NCBI GenBank assembly: GCA_016869215.1 | Contig: VGEP01000022.1 | Location: 1 to 64,000 of the forward strand | Source of the DNA: Alphaproteobacteria bacterium | GTDB lineage: Bacteria; Pseudomonadota; Alphaproteobacteria; Rhizobiales; Xanthobacteraceae | DNA: 64,000 nucleotides | Reading direction: 5' to 3' | In this document: positions 7,919 to 17,571 of the stretch, piece after piece | How the letters are laid out: every line of letters starts with the position of its first letter | Position numbering within the stretch: the stretch's first letter is position 1 | The notes under the pieces: model-generated | Seen by the model: the letters and a program-made list of their open reading frames with translations, nothing else | Databases searched by the model: none | What the model was told of the DNA's origin: nothing | Translations under genes and position numbers: made by a program

Positions 7919-7949
7919 CCCTGTTATTGGACTGCACCGTCCAACAGGG
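7919..7949 (+). promoter_or_regulatory. Hairpin covering the ribosome-binding site of the thioredoxin-like gene
   Basis: CCCTGTT (7919-7925) pairs with AACAGGG (7943-7949), and inside it GGAC pairs with GTCC around a 6-base loop, with a 3-base bulge. The 3' arm is the purine-rich sequence just before the ATG at 7958, so the folded form would hide the ribosome-binding site. A regulatory role is inferred. Confidence 0.4.
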
Positions 7950-7957
7950 AGACGTTC

Positions 7958-8353
7958 ATGATTAACCGGCGTTACGTTTTGGGATCGATTGCATTCTCCA
8001 CCATGCTTGCATTCGGGCCGGCAGCGCTCGCGATGGGCGCCAGGAGCTTTAGCGCCAAGGAATTCGATGCCGCGCAGGCGGCCGGAAAGTCCATTTTAAT
8101 CGAAGTGCATGCGCCCTGGTGTCCGGTCTGCAGGGCCCAGGCGCCGATCCTCTCCCGGCTCTCCAGCCAACCGAAATACAAAGATGTCGTCCGGTTCGTC
8201 ATCGACTTCGATTCACAGAAGGACCTGCTGCGCCGGTTCAACGTGCACAAGCAGAGCACACTGATCTCCTTCAAGGGCAAGCAGGAGTCCGGCCGTTCGG
8301 TCGGCGATACCAATGCGGCGTCGATCGAGGCGTTGCTTGCCAAATCGATCTGA
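7958..8353 (+). CDS. Thioredoxin-fold periplasmic protein (CPVC active site)
   Basis: A 131-residue protein with an N-terminal export signal that carries twin arginines (NRRYVLG, residues 3-9), possibly Tat-dependent. A thioredoxin fold follows, with active site WCPVC (Cys55 and Cys58) and a cis-Pro-region equivalent near STLISFKGK. It precedes a CcdA-type transmembrane electron carrier by 46 bases, which suggests that this protein receives electrons in the periplasm and passes them to a protein disulfide. The start at 7958 is set by the signal peptide and a cagggaga site. The target is unknown. Confidence 0.83.
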   Translation: MINRRYVLGSIAFSTMLAFGPAALAMGARSFSAKEFDAAQAAGKSILIEVHAPWCPVCRAQAPILSRLSSQPKYKDVVRFVIDFDSQKDLLRRFNVHKQSTLISFKGKQESGRSVGDTNAASIEALLAKSI

Positions 8354-8399
8354 GCCAGTCGGTTCGAGCCGCCCGGCCTGACCGCACACGGAGAACGGC

Positions 8400-9116
8400 A
8401 TGGCTACGCTCGGGATCGCGTTGCTCGCGGGCGTCCTCTCGACGTTATCCCCGTGCGTACTGCCGTTGCTGCCGATCGTGCTTGGCGCGGCGGCCGGCGA
8501 ACATCGCTTCGGCCCCGCAGCACTCGCCGCGGGGCTGGCGCTGTCGTTCGTCGCGATCGGGATGTTCGTGGCCCTGTTCGGTTTCGCCGTCGGCCTTGAC
8601 CAGGACGTGTTCCGTTCGGTCGCGGCCGTGCTGCTGATCGCAATCGGCACGGTGCTGCTGGTGCCGCAGTTTCAGACCCGGCTCGCGGTTGCCGCAGGCC
8701 CGGCCTCGAACTGGATGCAGAATCGTGCGGGCGCTCTTCCGACCGGCGGGCTTGGCGGGCAGTTCGCGCTCGGCGTCCTGATGGGGGCTGTGTGGAGCCC
8801 GTGTGTGGGCCCGACGCTGGGCGCCGCCTCGCTGCTCGCCGCGCGCGGCGAAAACCTGGCTGCGGTTTCGGCGACGATGTTCGCCTTTGGGTTGGGCGCG
8901 GCACTTCCGCTGCTTCTGCTTGGCCTTCTCTCCCGCGACGCGCTGATGCGCTGGCGCGGCCGGCTGCTTGCCGCCGGCAAGGGCGGGAAGGCCGCGATGG
9001 GCGCGCTTCTTGCGGCGGTGGGCGTCCTCATCCTCACTGGCTGGGACAAACGGCTGGAGGTGGCGCTGGTCGTGGCTTCACCCGCCTGGCTCACCGACCT
9101 GACGGTTCGCTTCTGA
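8400..9116 (+). CDS. CcdA/DsbD-type transmembrane thiol-disulfide transporter
   Basis: A 238-residue membrane protein with about six hydrophobic segments. The two family cysteines occur in LSTLSPCVLPLLP (Cys19) and GAVWSPCVGPTLG. Such proteins carry reducing equivalents from cytoplasmic thioredoxin across the inner membrane. Its partner is almost certainly the thioredoxin-like protein encoded just upstream. The 3' end overlaps the convergent desaturase-family gene by 26 bases. A second CcdA relative, on the other strand at 19335-20069, is longer and distinct. Confidence 0.88.
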   Translation: MATLGIALLAGVLSTLSPCVLPLLPIVLGAAAGEHRFGPAALAAGLALSFVAIGMFVALFGFAVGLDQDVFRSVAAVLLIAIGTVLLVPQFQTRLAVAAGPASNWMQNRAGALPTGGLGGQFALGVLMGAVWSPCVGPTLGAASLLAARGENLAAVSATMFAFGLGAALPLLLLGLLSRDALMRWRGRLLAAGKGGKAAMGALLAAVGVLILTGWDKRLEVALVVASPAWLTDLTVRF

Positions 9117-9918
9117 CGCCCGCTGCATCGTCCCGGAACGGCTGGGTCAGCATGCGATCGAGGCGCAATTCCCCGGGATCGCGAAACATCGCCAGCCCGA
9201 TGGTCATGCCGGTGTGGCCCTCGCGCGGCTGTGGCCGATAGGTCCGGAACAACCAATCCCACCAGGGCAGGTTGAACCCGAAATTGCTGTTGTGCTCCTC
9301 GCGGTGCACCGAATGGTGCACGCGGTGCATGTCCGGCGTCACCACCACGAGGCGCACGGCGCGGTCGAGCCATGACGGCATCGACACGTTCGAATGGTTG
9401 AACTGCGATGTCAGATTGAGGACGACCTCGAACAGGATCACCGCCACCGGCGGAATGCCGAACGCAAGCACCACCGCGATCTTGATGCCGACCGAAATCA
9501 GAATCTCGATCGGATGGAAGCGCAAGCCGGTCGTGACGTCGATGTCGAGATCGGCATGGTGCATGCGATGCAACCGCCACAGCCAGGGCACATGGTGGAA
9601 CACCACGTGCTGCAGGTAGATCGCAAAATCCAGAACGAGAAATCCGAGCACTGCGGCCACCGAAAGCCGCAGGTCGAGCCAATGCAGCAAACCGATGCTC
9701 TGGCCCGATGCGTAGAGCGCGACGCCCACCACCGCCGTCGGAATCAGGAGCCGCACCAGCAAGGCGTCGACCGCGACAATGCCGAGGTTGTTCGGCCAGC
9801 GCCGCAGGCGGCCGACCGTCAGCGTTCGCTTGGGCGCAAACACCTCCCACGCCGCCATGACCGCAAACATGGCAGCGGCAGCGATTAGGCGAAGCGCAAC
9901 TTCCAGCGCCGGGTCCAT
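9091..9918 (-). CDS. Sterol desaturase/fatty acid hydroxylase-family membrane protein
   Basis: A 275-residue protein from the ATG at 9918 (MDPALEVALRL). Several transmembrane helices surround the conserved histidine boxes of the di-iron hydroxylase superfamily: LQHVVFHHVP, LHRMHHAD and HRVHHSV. Enzymes of this family hydroxylate or desaturate lipids such as sterols, carotenoids or hopanoid-linked and fatty substrates. The exact substrate cannot be read here. It overlaps the 3' end of the ccdA gene tail to tail. No functional link to its neighbours is evident. Confidence 0.85.
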   Translation of the reverse strand: MDPALEVALRLIAAAAMFAVMAAWEVFAPKRTLTVGRLRRWPNNLGIVAVDALLVRLLIPTAVVGVALYASGQSIGLLHWLDLRLSVAAVLGFLVLDFAIYLQHVVFHHVPWLWRLHRMHHADLDIDVTTGLRFHPIEILISVGIKIAVVLAFGIPPVAVILFEVVLNLTSQFNHSNVSMPSWLDRAVRLVVVTPDMHRVHHSVHREEHNSNFGFNLPWWDWLFRTYRPQPREGHTGMTIGLAMFRDPGELRLDRMLTQPFRDDAAGVRSEPSGR

Positions 9919-10082
9919 CGATGGAACATGTAGCGCGGTTGCTGGGCAAAACAACCGCCAACAGGGCGGCCGCCGTTGCCCGCATGTGCCGCCCCTGCTA
10001 AGCAAAACCAGCACCGCCGTCGCGGAAGAATCGGCGGTTTGCAGCGCATGTTCTTTGCGCAAGTCCGGGGGATGGCGGACGC

Positions 10083-10997
10083 ATGGAATACTTCCTGCAG
10101 CAACTTATCAACGGGCTTACGCTCGGCTCGATCTACGGCCTGATCGCCATCGGCTACACGATGGTCTACGGCATCATCGGCATGATCAATTTCGCCCACG
10201 GCGACGTCTTCATGGTCGGCGGGTTCATTGCCTTGATCGCCTTTCTCGCGCTGGTGGCGATCGGCGTCAGCGCCATTCCGCTGGCGCTGTTTCTGGTCCT
10301 GCTGATCGCGATGGGCCTGACCGCACTTTATGGCTGGACGGTCGAGCGCTTCGCCTACCGGCCGCTGCGGCATTCGTTCCGGCTCGCGCCGCTGATTTCG
10401 GCGATCGGCATGTCGATCGTGCTGCAGAACTACGTGCAAATCGTGCAGGGTGCCCGCGTCAAGCCGCTGCCGCCGCTGGTCGAGGGCGGGCACACGCTGA
10501 TCGCTAGCGAGGACTTCGCCGTCCAGCTCTCCAACGTCCAGATCATCGTCGTCACGACCACCCTTCTCCTGCTGGCGATCTTTTCCTGGCTTGTGGCCAG
10601 GACCCGTCTCGGCCGCGACATGCGCGCGTGCGAGCAGGACCTGAAGATGGCGTCGCTGGTCGGCATCAACATCGACCGCACGATTTCGCTTACGTTCGTC
10701 ATCGGCGCCTCGCTCGCCGCGGTCGCGGGCATCATGTACCTGCTCTACTACGGCGTGGTCGACTTCCACATCGGCTTTGTGGCCGGCGTGAAGGCGTTCA
10801 CCGCCGCGGTGCTGGGCGGTATCGGATCGCTTCCAGGCGCCGTTCTCGGCGGACTGCTGATCGGCCTGATCGAGACGTTCTGGTCGGCGTATTTTTCGAT
10901 CGAGTACAAGGACGTCGCCGCGTTTTCGGTGCTCATCATCGTGCTGATCTTCCTGCCGTCCGGCATTCTCGGCCGGCCGGAAGTCGAAAAGGTGTGA
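10083..10997 (+). CDS. livH: Branched-chain amino acid ABC transporter permease LivH
   Basis: A 304-residue inner-membrane permease with the LivH family opening (LQQLINGLTLGSIYGLIAIG), the GMINFAHGD segment and about eight hydrophobic helices. It forms the channel with LivM and is driven by LivG and LivF, all encoded directly downstream. The 164 bases upstream of its start probably hold the operon promoter, but I see no clear consensus. The substrate could be branched-chain amino acids or another amide or aromatic compound, since Liv-type systems are diverse in this group. Confidence 0.93.
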   Translation: MEYFLQQLINGLTLGSIYGLIAIGYTMVYGIIGMINFAHGDVFMVGGFIALIAFLALVAIGVSAIPLALFLVLLIAMGLTALYGWTVERFAYRPLRHSFRLAPLISAIGMSIVLQNYVQIVQGARVKPLPPLVEGGHTLIASEDFAVQLSNVQIIVVTTTLLLLAIFSWLVARTRLGRDMRACEQDLKMASLVGINIDRTISLTFVIGASLAAVAGIMYLLYYGVVDFHIGFVAGVKAFTAAVLGGIGSLPGAVLGGLLIGLIETFWSAYFSIEYKDVAAFSVLIIVLIFLPSGILGRPEVEKV

Positions 10998-11012
10998 CGG
11001 GACCCGACGACG

Positions 11013-12323
11013 GTGCCGAACGCAACCGCATCCACGTCGCAACCGCTCCCCATCGTCGCCGCGCTCAAGGACGCGACAGTGGCGGCGCTGATTGCGCTTG
11101 GTCTGTTCTTCTTCCTGATCGGCCTCAACACCGACCAGGGGCCGAGCGGCGCGCTGGAGGTCTTCCCCCGCTTCCGCCTGCTTGCGATCGTGGTCGCGGT
11201 GGTGTTCGCGGGCGCGCTGGCGCGCGCGCTGATCTTCGGCCGCGCGCCGATCGGAGTCGGCGGAACGTTGACGCCCTGGCTTTCGCAGGCCGGCGACCGC
11301 ATCGGTCCTTACGTCGGACCTGCGCTGCTCGGCTTCGCGCTCGTTGTGCCGGTGCTGTTCTTTCACAACCGGTATGTGCTCGATCTCGGCATCCTGGTTC
11401 TGACCTATGTGATGCTCGGCTGGGGGCTGAACATCGTTGTCGGCCTCGCGGGCTTGCTCGATCTCGGCTACGTCGCATTCTATGCGGTCGGCGCCTACTC
11501 CTACGCACTCCTCGCCACGCATTTCGAATGGTCGTTCTGGATCTGCCTGCCGCTTGCCGGCATTCTCGCCGCGTTCTGGGGCGTTCTGCTCGGCTTTCCG
11601 GTTCTGCGGCTGCGCGGCGACTATCTCGCCATCGTCACGCTCGCCTTCGGCGAGATCATCCGTCTGGTGCTGCTGAACTGGCAGAGCTTCACCGGCGGGC
11701 CGAACGGCATCTCGAGCATTCCCCGCCCGTCATTCTTCGGTCTGCCGTTCAACGACGAGCCGGGCGGCTTTGCCGCAACCTTCGGACTGGAGTTTACGGC
11801 CACGCACCGCGTGGTGTTCCTGTTCTACCTCATCCTGGCGCTGGCGCTGCTCACCAACTGGGTGACGATCCGCATGCGCGCCCTGCCGGTCGGCCGCGCC
11901 TGGGAGGCGATGCGCGAAGACGAGATCGCCTGCCGCTCGCTCGGCATCAACACCACCAACACCAAGCTGACTGCGTTCGCGGTCGGCGCGATGTTCGGCG
12001 GCTTCGCCGGATCGTTCTTTGCAACGCGGCAGGGCTTCATCAGTCCGGAGTCGTTCGTGTTCGGGGAGTCCGCGCTGATCCTCGCAATCGTCGTGCTCGG
12101 CGGCATGGGCTCGCAGATCGGCGTTGCGACTGCGGCGCTGGTCATGCTCGGCGGCTTCGAGCTGTTCCGCGAATTCGAGCAATACCGCATGCTGCTGTTC
12201 GGCGCGGCGATGGTGACAATCATGATCTGGCGGCCGCGCGGCCTCGTCGCCTCGCGCACGCCGGTGCTCTATCTCAACGGCCGCAAGGGCGCAGCCGCGC
12301 CCGCGGCGCAGCGCAAAAGCTAG
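11013..12323 (+). CDS. livM: Branched-chain amino acid ABC transporter permease LivM
   Basis: A 436-residue permease beginning at a GTG 15 bases after livH. The first 110 or so residues form the extra N-terminal membrane region seen in LivM proteins of the high-affinity type. The core contains [21 protein letters not shown] and the cytoplasmic [19 protein letters not shown] loop that contacts the ATPases. The C-terminus is charged ([15 protein letters not shown]). It is the partner of LivH in the same operon. Confidence 0.93.
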   Translation: MPNATASTSQPLPIVAALKDATVAALIALGLFFFLIGLNTDQGPSGALEVFPRFRLLAIVVAVVFAGALARALIFGRAPIGVGGTLTPWLSQAGDRIGPYVGPALLGFALVVPVLFFHNRYVLDLGILVLTYVMLGWGLNIVVGLAGLLDLGYVAFYAVGAYSYALLATHFEWSFWICLPLAGILAAFWGVLLGFPVLRLRGDYLAIVTLAFGEIIRLVLLNWQSFTGGPNGISSIPRPSFFGLPFNDEPGGFAATFGLEFTATHRVVFLFYLILALALLTNWVTIRMRALPVGRAWEAMREDEIACRSLGINTTNTKLTAFAVGAMFGGFAGSFFATRQGFISPESFVFGESALILAIVVLGGMGSQIGVATAALVMLGGFELFREFEQYRMLLFGAAMVTIMIWRPRGLVASRTPVLYLNGRKGAAAPAAQRKS

Positions 12324-12336
12324 GGCGGGACCGCGA

Positions 12337-13179
12337 ATGAGCGCCGCTCCAGACGCGATCCTCGCCGTCGAACGCCTGAGCATGCGGTTCGGCGGCCTCG
12401 TCGCGGTGGACGACCTGAGCTTCAACGCGCAACGCGGTCACATCACCGCACTGATCGGCCCGAACGGCGCCGGCAAGACCACCGTGTTCAACTGCATCAC
12501 CGGTTTCTACAAGCCGAGCGCCGGCATGATCCGGCTCAGCCATCGCGACGGGCAGACTTTTCTGCTGGAGCGCCTGATCGATTTCCGGATCGCCCAGTGG
12601 GCCAAGGTCGCGCGCACGTTCCAGAACATCCGTCTGTTCCCCGGCATGACGGCGCTGGAGAACCTGGTGGTGGCGCAACACAACGTACTGATGGCTGCGT
12701 CCGGCTTCAGCTTTGTCGGCCTGCTTGGGTTGAAGTCCTACGGCACGGCCGAGCGCGCCGCGGTCGACAAGGCCCGCTATTGGCTCGACCGAACCGGTCT
12801 GCTCGGACGCGGTGACGATCTGGCGGGCGGCCTCGCCTACGGCGAGCAGCGCCGGCTCGAAATCGCGCGCGCCATGTGCACCGACCCGGTTCTGCTGTGC
12901 CTCGACGAGCCTGCGGCCGGGCTCAATGCGCGGGAAAGCGCCGAATTGAACGACCTCTTGCGTTTCATCCGGCGCGACCACGGCGTCTCGATCCTTCTGA
13001 TCGAGCACGACATGTCCGTCGTCATGGAGATTTCCGACCACATCGTCGTGCTCGACTACGGTGTGAAGATCGCCGACGGCTCACCCGCCGCGATCCGCGA
13101 CGACCCGAAGGTGATCGCAGCCTATCTCGGAGTCGAGGACGAAGAGGTCGAGCAAGCCGAGGCGGAGGTCGGACGATGA
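12337..13179 (+). CDS. livG: Branched-chain amino acid ABC transporter ATPase LivG
   Basis: A 280-residue ABC ATPase with Walker A GPNGAGKTT, the Q-loop region TFQNIRLF, a degenerate signature (LAYGEQRRLEIARAM) typical of LivG, Walker B LLCLDEPAAGLN and the switch His in LLIEHDMSVV. The acidic C-terminal tail (EDEEVEQAEAEVGR) ends in an ATGA overlap with livF, so the two ATPases are probably translationally coupled. It acts as a heterodimer with LivF on the cytoplasmic face. Confidence 0.93.
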   Translation: MSAAPDAILAVERLSMRFGGLVAVDDLSFNAQRGHITALIGPNGAGKTTVFNCITGFYKPSAGMIRLSHRDGQTFLLERLIDFRIAQWAKVARTFQNIRLFPGMTALENLVVAQHNVLMAASGFSFVGLLGLKSYGTAERAAVDKARYWLDRTGLLGRGDDLAGGLAYGEQRRLEIARAMCTDPVLLCLDEPAAGLNARESAELNDLLRFIRRDHGVSILLIEHDMSVVMEISDHIVVLDYGVKIADGSPAAIRDDPKVIAAYLGVEDEEVEQAEAEVGR

Positions 13180-13901
13180 CCGCCCCGCTGCTCGCCATTC
13201 GCGGCGTCAAGACCTTCTACGGCAACATCATGGCGCTCAAGGGCGTCGACCTTGATGTCCACGAGGGCGAGATCGTCACGCTGATCGGCGCCAACGGCGC
13301 AGGCAAATCGACGCTGATGATGACGACGTTCGGCAACCCGCGCGCGCGCGAAGGCTCGATCGTGTTCGACGGCATCGACATCACCAACATGCCGCCCCAC
13401 GAGATCGCCAAGCTCCGCATCGCTCAGTCGCCCGAGGGACGGCGCATCTTCCCGCGCATGACGGTACTGGAGAACCTCCAGGTCGGAGCGACGGTCGCGG
13501 ATCCGGCAAACTTCGCCGCCGACCTCAAGCGCGTCTGCACGCTGTTCCCGCTCCTGGAGAAGCGCATCGGCCAGCGTGGCGGCACGCTCTCCGGCGGCGA
13601 ACAGCAGATGCTGTCGATCGCGCGCGCACTGATGAGCCGGCCGCGCCTGCTGCTGCTCGACGAACCGTCGCTGGGCCTCGCTCCCATGCTGGTCAAGCAG
13701 ATTTTCCGCGCCATCCGCGAACTGAACGAGCGCGAGCGCCTCACCGTGTTTCTGGTCGAGCAGAACGCCTTTCACGCGCTGAAGCTCGCGCATCGCGGTT
13801 ACGTCATCGTCAACGGCCAGATCACGCTGTCCGGCACCGGCCGCGAACTGCTGGTCCGGCCCGAGGTGCGCGCCGCCTACCTCGAAGGCGGACGGCATTG
13901 A
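13176..13901 (+). CDS. livF: Branched-chain amino acid ABC transporter ATPase LivF
   Basis: A 241-residue ABC ATPase with Walker A GANGAGKST, Q-loop SPEGRRIFPRM (the usual LivF form), signature LSGGEQQMLSIARAL and Walker B LLLLDEPSLGLAP. Its start overlaps the livG stop (ATGA at 13176-13179). It is the last of the contiguous livHMGF block. The cognate binding protein is probably livK at 18092, which is not adjacent. Confidence 0.93.
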   Translation: MTAPLLAIRGVKTFYGNIMALKGVDLDVHEGEIVTLIGANGAGKSTLMMTTFGNPRAREGSIVFDGIDITNMPPHEIAKLRIAQSPEGRRIFPRMTVLENLQVGATVADPANFAADLKRVCTLFPLLEKRIGQRGGTLSGGEQQMLSIARALMSRPRLLLLDEPSLGLAPMLVKQIFRAIRELNERERLTVFLVEQNAFHALKLAHRGYVIVNGQITLSGTGRELLVRPEVRAAYLEGGRH

Positions 13902-13962
13902 ACCCAGTGGACATGTCGGCGCGACAAAGGCACGGTGCGCTCCGCCTGCCGAGTCATGACGA

Positions 13963-14823
13963 ATGAACGCAAAAGCCGACATCAACGTCGCGATCAATCG
14001 ATTCTACGAGACGACGAAGCTTGATTATTACGCCGCCTGGATGTTTCGCGGCTATCCACATTACCATTTTGGTTATTTTGCCGAGCCGTCGATGTCGCAT
14101 CGGCGCGCAAGCCTGCGCATGACGGAACTGGTCTGCGAACTCGCCCAGCCGAAGCCCGGAGAGGCCGTGCTCGACGCGGGCTGCGGCCGCGGGGGCACGT
14201 CGATCTGGCTCGCGCAGAACTGCGGTGTCGAGGTCACCGGAATCTGCCTGAGCGAAACCATGATCCGCAGCAGCCGCCGGCGCGCGCGGCGGGCCGGCGT
14301 CGAGACGAGTGTGACGTTCCAGAACGCCGACATGGCGGCCACCGGTTTCCCAGACGCCAGCTTCGACGTCATCGTGGCCCTGGAGAGCGCAAGCCACACG
14401 CTCGGACCCGCAGCGATTTGCGCCGAGTTTCGCAGGCTCCTGCGGCCCGGCGGCCGGATCGTGGTTGCGGACTACATCGTGAATTCGAGCACAGCACAGC
14501 AGGCAAGCAGCCGCGTGCGGCGCTGGCAGCGCAATTGGCACCTTTATGGACTTGCGAGCCGCTCCGAACATCTTGCCGCGGCCGAAGCCAACGAGCTGGA
14601 GCTTTCGCATTGGCAGGATGTTTCGGTATTCGTCGCGCCGTCGGTCAAGAGGCTCGCGAAAGCGGCCGCGCGCATGCGGCAGTTCAATGCAATCATGAAC
14701 CGCCTGCGCCTGCGCAATCGCACGCAGGTTCTGTCGGCCGTGGCGGCCCGTGACATGGGCCAGGCGTTCGACCTTGGGGAATGGTCCTACGCGCTGTTCA
14801 GGCTCGACCGGCAGGCGTCCTAG
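13963..14823 (+). CDS. Class I SAM-dependent methyltransferase
   Basis: A 286-residue protein. Motif I is VLDAGCGRGG (residues 69-78), followed by FQNADMAATGFPDASFDVI and the post-motif LRPGGRIVVADYIV. This pattern resembles small-molecule methyltransferases of the sterol/tocopherol/sarcosine type rather than nucleic-acid ones. The N-terminal INRFYETTKLDYYAAWMFRGYP segment is probably the substrate lid. It starts 61 bases after livF and could be read through from that operon. The substrate is unknown. Confidence 0.75.
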   Translation: MNAKADINVAINRFYETTKLDYYAAWMFRGYPHYHFGYFAEPSMSHRRASLRMTELVCELAQPKPGEAVLDAGCGRGGTSIWLAQNCGVEVTGICLSETMIRSSRRRARRAGVETSVTFQNADMAATGFPDASFDVIVALESASHTLGPAAICAEFRRLLRPGGRIVVADYIVNSSTAQQASSRVRRWQRNWHLYGLASRSEHLAAAEANELELSHWQDVSVFVAPSVKRLAKAAARMRQFNAIMNRLRLRNRTQVLSAVAARDMGQAFDLGEWSYALFRLDRQAS

Positions 14824-14909
14824 ACTGGGCGCAGCGCCGCCGCCGGGGCGGCTTGGACATCCCCTTTCGGCACCGCTAGCCTGACCGAAACCAGCCGGGA
14901 GGCCGCCCC

Positions 14910-15902
14910 ATGTTCAGCAAGCCGATCGTTCGCCGCGCCCTGCTCTGCGGCGCAATCCTCCTGCCGGCGCTGTTCGCCCAGAACGCTCACGCGCAATCCG
15001 GCACGATCCGCATTATCGTCGGCACCGTGGCCGGCGGCGCCATCGAGCCCTATGCGCGCATGATCGCCGAGCACATGACGCGCACGCTCGGTCAGCCCAT
15101 CATCATCGAGAACAAGCCGGGCGCGAGCGGCAATATCGCCGCGCAGTACATTGCCGACCAGCCTGCCGACGGCACCATCGTCTGGCTCGGCACCCAGGCG
15201 TTCACCGAAATCCTGCCCAACCTGTTCGCGAACAAGCGCTGGTCGATCGAGCAGTTCCACCCGATCATCCGCGGCGTCGAAGCGCCGCTCGCGTTTGTCG
15301 CGCATCCGGGCGTGCCGGCCAGGACTTTCGACGAATTCCTGAAGTGGGCCCGGGACAACAAGGGCAAGCTCAGCTACTCCTCATATCAGGCCGGGACGCC
15401 GTCGCACTTTCTCGGCTTTCAGCTCAACGAAAAATTTGGGCTCGACCTGACGCACGTGCCCTATCGCGGCTCGGGGTTGCAGGCGACCGCGCTGCTCGCG
15501 GGCCATTCGCAGTTCGGCTTCGGTCAGGTCAATTCCACGCTGCCGCATGTGCGCGACGGCAAGCTCAAAGCCTTCGCCACCACCGGGCCCAAGCGCGACC
15601 GCTCGATGCCGGACGTTCCGACCTTCGCCGAGCTTGGCCACCCCGATTTCACGGCCAAGGTCTGGTTCGGGCTGCTGGTCAAGGAAGGCACGCCCGCCCC
15701 GGTCCTCAAGCGGCTGACCGACGCCGCGGTCGCCGCGCACGCCGACCCCGGAATCCGCCAGAAGCTGGAAGCCCAGGGCTTCGATGTGTCCGGCGAAACC
15801 GGCCCTCAGCTCAAGAAGACCATCATCGAACAGGGCGCGCGCTGGGGCCGGCTGGTGAAGGCCTCCGGCATCTCCGTCGAGGATCGCGGCAGCACGCGCT
15901 AA
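14910..15902 (+). CDS. Tripartite tricarboxylate transporter receptor (TctC/Bug family)
   Basis: A 330-residue periplasmic receptor. The signal peptide (ALLCGAILLPALFAQNAHAQ) is followed by the Bug-family core: IRIIVGTVAGGAIEPYARM, the ENKPGASGNIAAQ loop that binds a ligand carboxylate, and VPYRGSGLQATALLAG. A gggagg site precedes the ATG. No TctA/TctB membrane genes are nearby, so it is an orphan receptor, as is common in Bradyrhizobiaceae and Burkholderiales. The ligand is probably a carboxylate, but which one cannot be said. Confidence 0.88.
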   Translation: MFSKPIVRRALLCGAILLPALFAQNAHAQSGTIRIIVGTVAGGAIEPYARMIAEHMTRTLGQPIIIENKPGASGNIAAQYIADQPADGTIVWLGTQAFTEILPNLFANKRWSIEQFHPIIRGVEAPLAFVAHPGVPARTFDEFLKWARDNKGKLSYSSYQAGTPSHFLGFQLNEKFGLDLTHVPYRGSGLQATALLAGHSQFGFGQVNSTLPHVRDGKLKAFATTGPKRDRSMPDVPTFAELGHPDFTAKVWFGLLVKEGTPAPVLKRLTDAAVAAHADPGIRQKLEAQGFDVSGETGPQLKKTIIEQGARWGRLVKASGISVEDRGSTR

Positions 15903-15908
15903 CAAGCG

Positions 15909-17507
15909 TCAGGCGCGCCGCGTCGGCAGCGGCACACGATCGACGTGCTCGATTTCTGTGAGCAGCAGCCGCTCGGCCATGCGCGCGCGCACGACGGCGT
16001 GCGCCGGATCGTCCCACAGGTTGTCGAACTCGCCGGGATCGTTCTGCAAGTCGTATAGCTCGCCCCAGCCGGTGCCGTGGAACACGCTCAGGCGATAGCG
16101 GTCGTCGATCAGGCTGTGCACCCGCGCCGGTTCGTTGGTTCCGGGATTGGGCGCCTGGTGGTCGTACTGGATGAACACACTGTCGCGTACGGTTTCGCCG
16201 CGCTCGATGACCGGCAGGAAGCTCCTGGCCTGGATGCCGCTGTAGGGTTCGACCTTCGCGCGTTCGAGCACCGTGGCCGAAATATCCATGGTCGAGGCCA
16301 GCGCATCGGTACGCCGCGCGCCATTCGGCCCCTTGGGATCGGACCAGATGAACGGCACGCGCACGATGCTTTGATACTGCTCGGCGCCCTTGAGCATCAG
16401 CCGGTGATCGCCCAGGTGATCTCCGTGATCGCTGGTGAAGATGACGACCGTGTCTTCGCGCCGGCCGCTGCGGTCGAGCGCGGCCAGCACCCGGCCGATG
16501 GCGTCGTCGACGCAGGCGATCATGCCGCAGGTCAGCGCACGCGCCTCCTGCGCCTCGCGCGCCGAGACGCCGATGGTGTTCATGCCGGTGAGGTTGGCCT
16601 TGCCGGACTCGCGGTCGGCGAAGATGTTGCGCACCAGCGCCGGCGGCTCCCAGTCGTTGCGCGTAAACGCTTCGGGTACCGGAAATTGTTCCGGCTTGTA
16701 CATGTCCCAGTACTTGCCCGGCGGATTGAACGGATGGTGCGGATCGGGAAACGACACCATCAGAAAAAATGGAGCGTTCGGATCGGCCTCGCCGAGCCAG
16801 TCGCAGGCTTGCTCGCCAAGAAACGCGGTGGCGTAGAGTTCCTCCGGAATCGCCGTGCGGTAGGCCTGCGGGCAGACATAGTCGTGCGGCAAACTGTTCT
16901 TCGGGCCGAGCAGGTTGCGCGCATTGGGATCGCGCGCGTCGAGCCAGCGGTCGTAGTCGCCGCCTGGTTCGTCGCCGTGCGCGCGGACCAGCGTGACGTG
17001 TTCGAAGCCGTAGAACGGCGTGCGGACGCGTGCGCCCTCCGTCTGCCAATATTGCGGCGTCTCCTGTTCGTATTGCGGCTCGTGCAGGTCGTTTCGCAAT
17101 GCCTGACGCAGCGGCGGCGACGGCTCGTGGAATCCCGGCCGCGGCTCCGGCCGCTTGATGATCGGCGCATGCGGCGTGAAGTTCTGCAAATGGCTCTTGC
17201 CGATAAGCGCCGTACGGTAACCGGCGTCGCTCAGGAGTTCGACAAAGGTCACCGCGTCCATCGACAGCGGAATACCGTTCGAGCGCACCCCGTGCAGCGA
17301 CGGCATGCGGCCGGTCATCAGGCTCGACCGGTTCGGCATGCAGACCGGGCTTGCGACATGAAAGCGGTCGAACGCCATGCCGCGCGCGGCGATCGAATCG
17401 ATGTTCGGCGTCCGCAGCACCGGATGGCCGTAACAGCCGAGATAGTCGGCGCGATGCTGGTCGGTGATGAACAGGAGGAAATTGGGCCGCGATGGGACGG
17501 AACTCAT
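15909..17507 (-). CDS. Sulfatase (alkaline-phosphatase superfamily)
   Basis: A 532-residue type I sulfatase. The signature CMPNRSSLMTGR has the Cys (residue 56) that is converted to formylglycine, and the metal ligands are seen in LLFITDQHRADYL and VVIFTSDHGDHLGDH. The C-terminal GELYDLQNDPGEFDNL is a common sulfatase ending. There is no obvious signal peptide, so it may be cytoplasmic like choline sulfatases. It ends 7 bases from the convergent TctC gene. The substrate is not assignable; no sulfatase-modifying enzyme gene is in the window. Confidence 0.88.
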   Translation of the reverse strand: MSSVPSRPNFLLFITDQHRADYLGCYGHPVLRTPNIDSIAARGMAFDRFHVASPVCMPNRSSLMTGRMPSLHGVRSNGIPLSMDAVTFVELLSDAGYRTALIGKSHLQNFTPHAPIIKRPEPRPGFHEPSPPLRQALRNDLHEPQYEQETPQYWQTEGARVRTPFYGFEHVTLVRAHGDEPGGDYDRWLDARDPNARNLLGPKNSLPHDYVCPQAYRTAIPEELYATAFLGEQACDWLGEADPNAPFFLMVSFPDPHHPFNPPGKYWDMYKPEQFPVPEAFTRNDWEPPALVRNIFADRESGKANLTGMNTIGVSAREAQEARALTCGMIACVDDAIGRVLAALDRSGRREDTVVIFTSDHGDHLGDHRLMLKGAEQYQSIVRVPFIWSDPKGPNGARRTDALASTMDISATVLERAKVEPYSGIQARSFLPVIERGETVRDSVFIQYDHQAPNPGTNEPARVHSLIDDRYRLSVFHGTGWGELYDLQNDPGEFDNLWDDPAHAVVRARMAERLLLTEIEHVDRVPLPTRRA

Positions 17508-17571
17508 CGGCTTGATCCGGACTCCGTGGATGGCCGCCCATTGGGCTTGGGCGCCTGCGCCGCCATGCTAT

